Source: Bacillota bacterium (GTDB lineage: Bacteria > Bacillota_I > Bacilli_A > Acholeplasmatales > UBA5453). From it: a stretch of DNA of 8,167 bases. Positions 5,572 through 8,167 of this stretch are shown one piece after another. Location: contig JAEZHT010000088.1 of assembly GCA_023436805.1 (NCBI GenBank), positions 1 to 8,167 on the forward strand, read 5' to 3'. Within the stretch, counting starts at the first letter, position 1, and the number at the start of each line of letters is the position of its first letter. A program made the position numbers and the translations under genes. The notes beneath the pieces are model-generated. The model was given only the letters and a program-made list of their open reading frames with translations, made no database searches and had not been told where the DNA came from.

Positions 5572-7347
5572 TTGGATTTGATTAAAGAAAAGCTCAAAAC
5601 ATTACCAGAATCCCCGGGCTGTTATTTGATGCTCAATGCGAAAAATGAAATCATCTATGTCGGTAAAGCGAAAAATCTCAAAAATCGCGTCAGAAGCTAC
5701 TTTACCGGTTCTCATAACTTAAAGACAACGAGGCTCGTCAGTGAGATCGTGGATTTTAATTATGTCCAAACAAACACTGAACGAGAATCGCTTATTTTAG
5801 AACTTCACCTCATCAAGGAGAATTTACCTCGATACAACATCAAACTCGTCGATGACGCGACGTATCCATTCATCACGATTACCAATGAAAAAGACCCTAG
5901 ACTGATTGTTGAAAGAGAATCCACCAAAGCTTTAGGTAAACGTTTCGGACCCTATCCGAATGTGTACAAAGCCAGGGACACTGTGAAGTTACTGAATAAG
6001 ATTTATCCCCTACGTAAATGTGATAAGATGCCCAAAAAGGCTTGTTTATACTATCATTTGAATCAATGTCTCGCCCCGTGTATTCAAAAAGAACCGATTG
6101 ATTACAAACCGCTCATCCAAGAAATCACTGCCTTTCTCAAAGGCGATACCAAAAAAGTGGTTCAAGATTTAAAAACACAAATGTATCAAGCTTCCGATGC
6201 TTTACAGTTCGAACAAGCCCTTGAATACAAAGAAATGATCGATTCGATTGAGTTTACTACGGAAAAACAACTCATCAGCTTGAACGATTTCCAAGATCGT
6301 GATTTTATCGCGTTCCATGGCGACCATGAAGATGTATCCATTCAAATATTGAAAATGCGCGCCGGAAAAATCATCGATGTGAAGTCTGAAATTTTTAGCT
6401 ACGTCGGTGCCATTCAAGACGCGGTCAACGAATATGTGTTACAAACCTATGAAGACAAAACCAAATGGCCAGATGAATTATTGTTTTCAGAACTATTCCT
6501 CATGGCAGACCTCGAATTGATGTTTGGTAAAAAAGCATCCATTCCAAAAATTGGCGATAAGAAAAAGCTCGTCGATATGGCATTTAAAAATGCGAAATAT
6601 GACTTTGAAAATTACCGTTATTTAAACCGTATCCAATCGGAAAAAACGAAAGAAGCAGAAGACGCATTCAAAGCGCTGATTGGTTTAGAAGATGTCGAAC
6701 ATGTCGAAATATTTGATAATGCCCATTTATTTGGCGAATCGAGTGTCTCAGCGATGGTCGTCTTCAAGTCCGGTAAACCTTCGAAATCGGATTACCGAAA
6801 ATACCACATCAAACAAGCCGCTAAAATGGATGATTATGGAGCGATGCGGGAAGTAATTTATAGAAGATATCAAAAAGCATTGTTAGAAAATACCAAATTA
6901 CCGGATCTAATTATCATTGATGGTGGTAAGGGGCAAGTGAATGTCGCCTTAGAAACCATCGAATCCTTAGGTCTATCCATCCCGATGATCGGTTTGAAGA
7001 AAAATGATAAACACCAACTCGAAGCGATTGTGTATCAAAATGCCATTTACCCACTTGATAAATCGAGTTACCTATATACTTACTTAGGTAAAATGAGCAA
7101 TGAAGTTCACCGTTTCGCGATTTCATTTCATAAACAAACACGCGCCAAAGCATTGATTCGAAGTCAACTCGATGGTATCATAGGAATTGGTGAAAAGCGT
7201 AAAACAAAACTTTTAGAAACCTTTGTTACGATCGATGCCATGAAACAAGGCGACATCGAAACGTATCAAAACATTGGTATCAATGAAACATTGCGTGAGC
7301 GAATCATCACCCACTTAACGTTATTAGAAAAGAAGGCAACTGAATGA
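5572..7347 (+). CDS. uvrC: UvrABC system subunit C, nucleotide excision repair endonuclease
   Basis: A 591-residue nuclease that makes the two incisions flanking a DNA lesion bound by UvrB. In order: a GIY-YIG domain for the 3' cut with GCY at 16-18, YVG at 29-31 and R39; a four-cysteine cluster C150-x7-C158-x7-C166-x3-C170, a probable Fe-S site as known in UvrC; a UVR motif for UvrB contact at about 193-228 (ASDALQFEQALEYKEMIDSI); an RNase H-like domain for the 5' cut with D382 (IFDNAHLFGES), D450 (LIIIDGGKGQV) and H513 (NEVHRFAISFHK); and a helix-hairpin-helix tail from about 533 (DGIIGIGEKRKTKLLETF). The length is normal. The start is judged to be TTG 5572. The last bases overlap the next gene as ATGA, implying translational coupling. 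TGA is used as a stop, and the one Trp (299) is TGG. Confidence 0.96.
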   Translation: MDLIKEKLKTLPESPGCYLMLNAKNEIIYVGKAKNLKNRVRSYFTGSHNLKTTRLVSEIVDFNYVQTNTERESLILELHLIKENLPRYNIKLVDDATYPFITITNEKDPRLIVERESTKALGKRFGPYPNVYKARDTVKLLNKIYPLRKCDKMPKKACLYYHLNQCLAPCIQKEPIDYKPLIQEITAFLKGDTKKVVQDLKTQMYQASDALQFEQALEYKEMIDSIEFTTEKQLISLNDFQDRDFIAFHGDHEDVSIQILKMRAGKIIDVKSEIFSYVGAIQDAVNEYVLQTYEDKTKWPDELLFSELFLMADLELMFGKKASIPKIGDKKKLVDMAFKNAKYDFENYRYLNRIQSEKTKEAEDAFKALIGLEDVEHVEIFDNAHLFGESSVSAMVVFKSGKPSKSDYRKYHIKQAAKMDDYGAMREVIYRRYQKALLENTKLPDLIIIDGGKGQVNVALETIESLGLSIPMIGLKKNDKHQLEAIVYQNAIYPLDKSSYLYTYLGKMSNEVHRFAISFHKQTRAKALIRSQLDGIIGIGEKRKTKLLETFVTIDAMKQGDIETYQNIGINETLRERIITHLTLLEKKATE

Positions 7348-8167
7348 AAAGAGTCATTCATCATATCAACGAAACCCACCACTTTTTTACCTGCATCGTC
7401 GATGGCAAAGAAGAAGCGTATTATCTAACCAAAGCCCAAGCGAAAAAGTTTTTTGACTATTTAGATCAAGGGTACATCGTCGATTTTGAGTTATACAATA
7501 AAAGAAAAATCATTTTTGGCCGCTATGCATGGCAAGTCGCTTATTTCAGTTCGATTGAACGACCTAGCTACCGTGTAAATAAGATGCTTTATGATTTAAG
7601 TCACATCCGACATCAAATGAAATCGATCCTTCAAGGGTTTGGTTATTTGTTGTTTTTAGACTTAGAAATGACGATGCCACCCTATTATAAAGGCCCTTTT
7701 GAAGCAGAAATCATCCAAGCCGGATATATCTTAAGAAGTCCTGAAGGTGAGATTGTTCAACAAGGGTCAATGTACATCAAACCAACCAAATATAAAAAGA
7801 TTTCCCCTAGAACAGAAAAATTCTTAAAACTCGACCAAAACTATTATGATTTGGCCATCGATTACCATATCTTTTATACCCAATTGCGTGATATGATAGA
7901 CATGTATGGTCCAAAAATCATCGTTTGGGGGAAAAATGACATGCTCGCTTTAAAAGCGTCCTATGTCATCAATGAAGTGGCCCCTTTGGCGGATACCACT
8001 GCATTCGTCAACCTCTTACAAATCCACAAAACCTATTACAATCTTTCTGATGATTTAGGTCTATTCAAAGCGTATGAAATTTACTATCACGATACCTATC
8101 ATCAAACCCATGACGCCTTAGACGACGCCAAAGTGACATTAATGGTATATGAAGCTTTACTCAAAGA
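7344..8167 (+). CDS. DEDDh-type 3'-5' exonuclease with an extra N-terminal region (partial, cut by right edge)
   Basis: At least 274 codons are open from ATG 7344 to the window edge with no stop. The exonuclease core has the DEDDh signature: ExoI FLDLEMT with D106 and E108, ExoII WGKNDMLALK with D199, and ExoIII HDALDDAKVT with H256 and D261. Such proteins (the DnaQ/RNase T/KapD superfamily) remove nucleotides from 3' ends of DNA or RNA using two metal ions; the substrate here is unknown. About 100 residues precede ExoI, rich in aromatic and basic residues (for example AKKFFDYLDQGYIVDFEL and RKIIFGRYAWQVAYF). I recognise no domain in them. The ExoIII motif lies only about 13 residues before the edge, so the core is nearly complete and only the very C-terminus is missing. 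The ATGA overlap with uvrC indicates co-translation and hints at a DNA-repair or nucleic-acid turnover role. Confidence 0.88.
   Translation, partial: MKRVIHHINETHHFFTCIVDGKEEAYYLTKAQAKKFFDYLDQGYIVDFELYNKRKIIFGRYAWQVAYFSSIERPSYRVNKMLYDLSHIRHQMKSILQGFGYLLFLDLEMTMPPYYKGPFEAEIIQAGYILRSPEGEIVQQGSMYIKPTKYKKISPRTEKFLKLDQNYYDLAIDYHIFYTQLRDMIDMYGPKIIVWGKNDMLALKASYVINEVAPLADTTAFVNLLQIHKTYYNLSDDLGLFKAYEIYYHDTYHQTHDALDDAKVTLMVYEALLK

Noticed and set aside
1..8167. Defence island, mobile element, CRISPR array or new multi-gene system
   Set aside because: Apart from the unidentified left-edge fragment, every gene belongs to a housekeeping or common family. There are no repeats, transposase remnants, integrase sites or spacer-like arrays, and coding style is even across the window.

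Overview
The window is an AT-rich stretch of a bacterial chromosome holding eight coding regions (two cut by the window edges), packed with gaps of at most about 150 bases. Its character points to a low-GC Gram-positive relative, most likely an Acholeplasma-like member of the Mollicutes. The evidence is the gene content (a DUF975-type membrane protein, KtrB, RqcH, gmk-rpoZ), strong AGGAGG ribosome binding sites, and use of TGA as a stop (uvrC) with TGG for tryptophan, so the standard bacterial code rather than the Mycoplasma code. The genus assignment is inference from style, not from a database match.

Layout. Bases 2-64 are the C-terminal 20 codons of an unidentified + strand gene. It converges on a minus-strand DUF975 membrane protein gene (109-762), with a near-symmetrical hairpin between them (72-101) that can terminate both. 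Next on the minus strand is sodA (855-1451), a manganese-type superoxide dismutase with its own promoter and terminator. Divergent from sodA is a potassium-transporter pore subunit gene, ktrB/trkH-like (1592-2974), behind a good extended -10 promoter. It runs tail-to-tail into rqcH (2971-4512, minus), encoding the NFACT protein of ribosome-associated quality control. The two genes share the bases TTAA as overlapping stop codons.

From 4513 rightward everything is on the + strand. A promoter drives gmk (guanylate kinase, GTG start) and rpoZ (RNA polymerase omega), which are four bases apart and end in a terminator whose loop contains the rpoZ stop codon. Then comes uvrC (nucleotide excision repair endonuclease, best start TTG 5572), which overlaps by ATGA with a DEDDh 3'-5' exonuclease gene that runs off the right edge.

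How the genes fit together. The rqcH-gmk-rpoZ proximity looks like a reduced form of the Firmicutes housekeeping cluster around yloA, gmk and rpoZ. The uvrC-exonuclease pair is translationally coupled and suggests a DNA-processing role for the exonuclease. sodA and ktrB are a divergent stress/ion-homeostasis pair, and the DUF975 gene stands alone.

I found no mobile element, CRISPR array, tRNA, rRNA or phage-like region, and no convincing new system. The most interesting points are the exonuclease with about 100 unexplained N-terminal residues coupled to uvrC, the terminator/stop-codon overlap at rpoZ, and the terminator-less tail-to-tail overlap of ktrB and rqcH.
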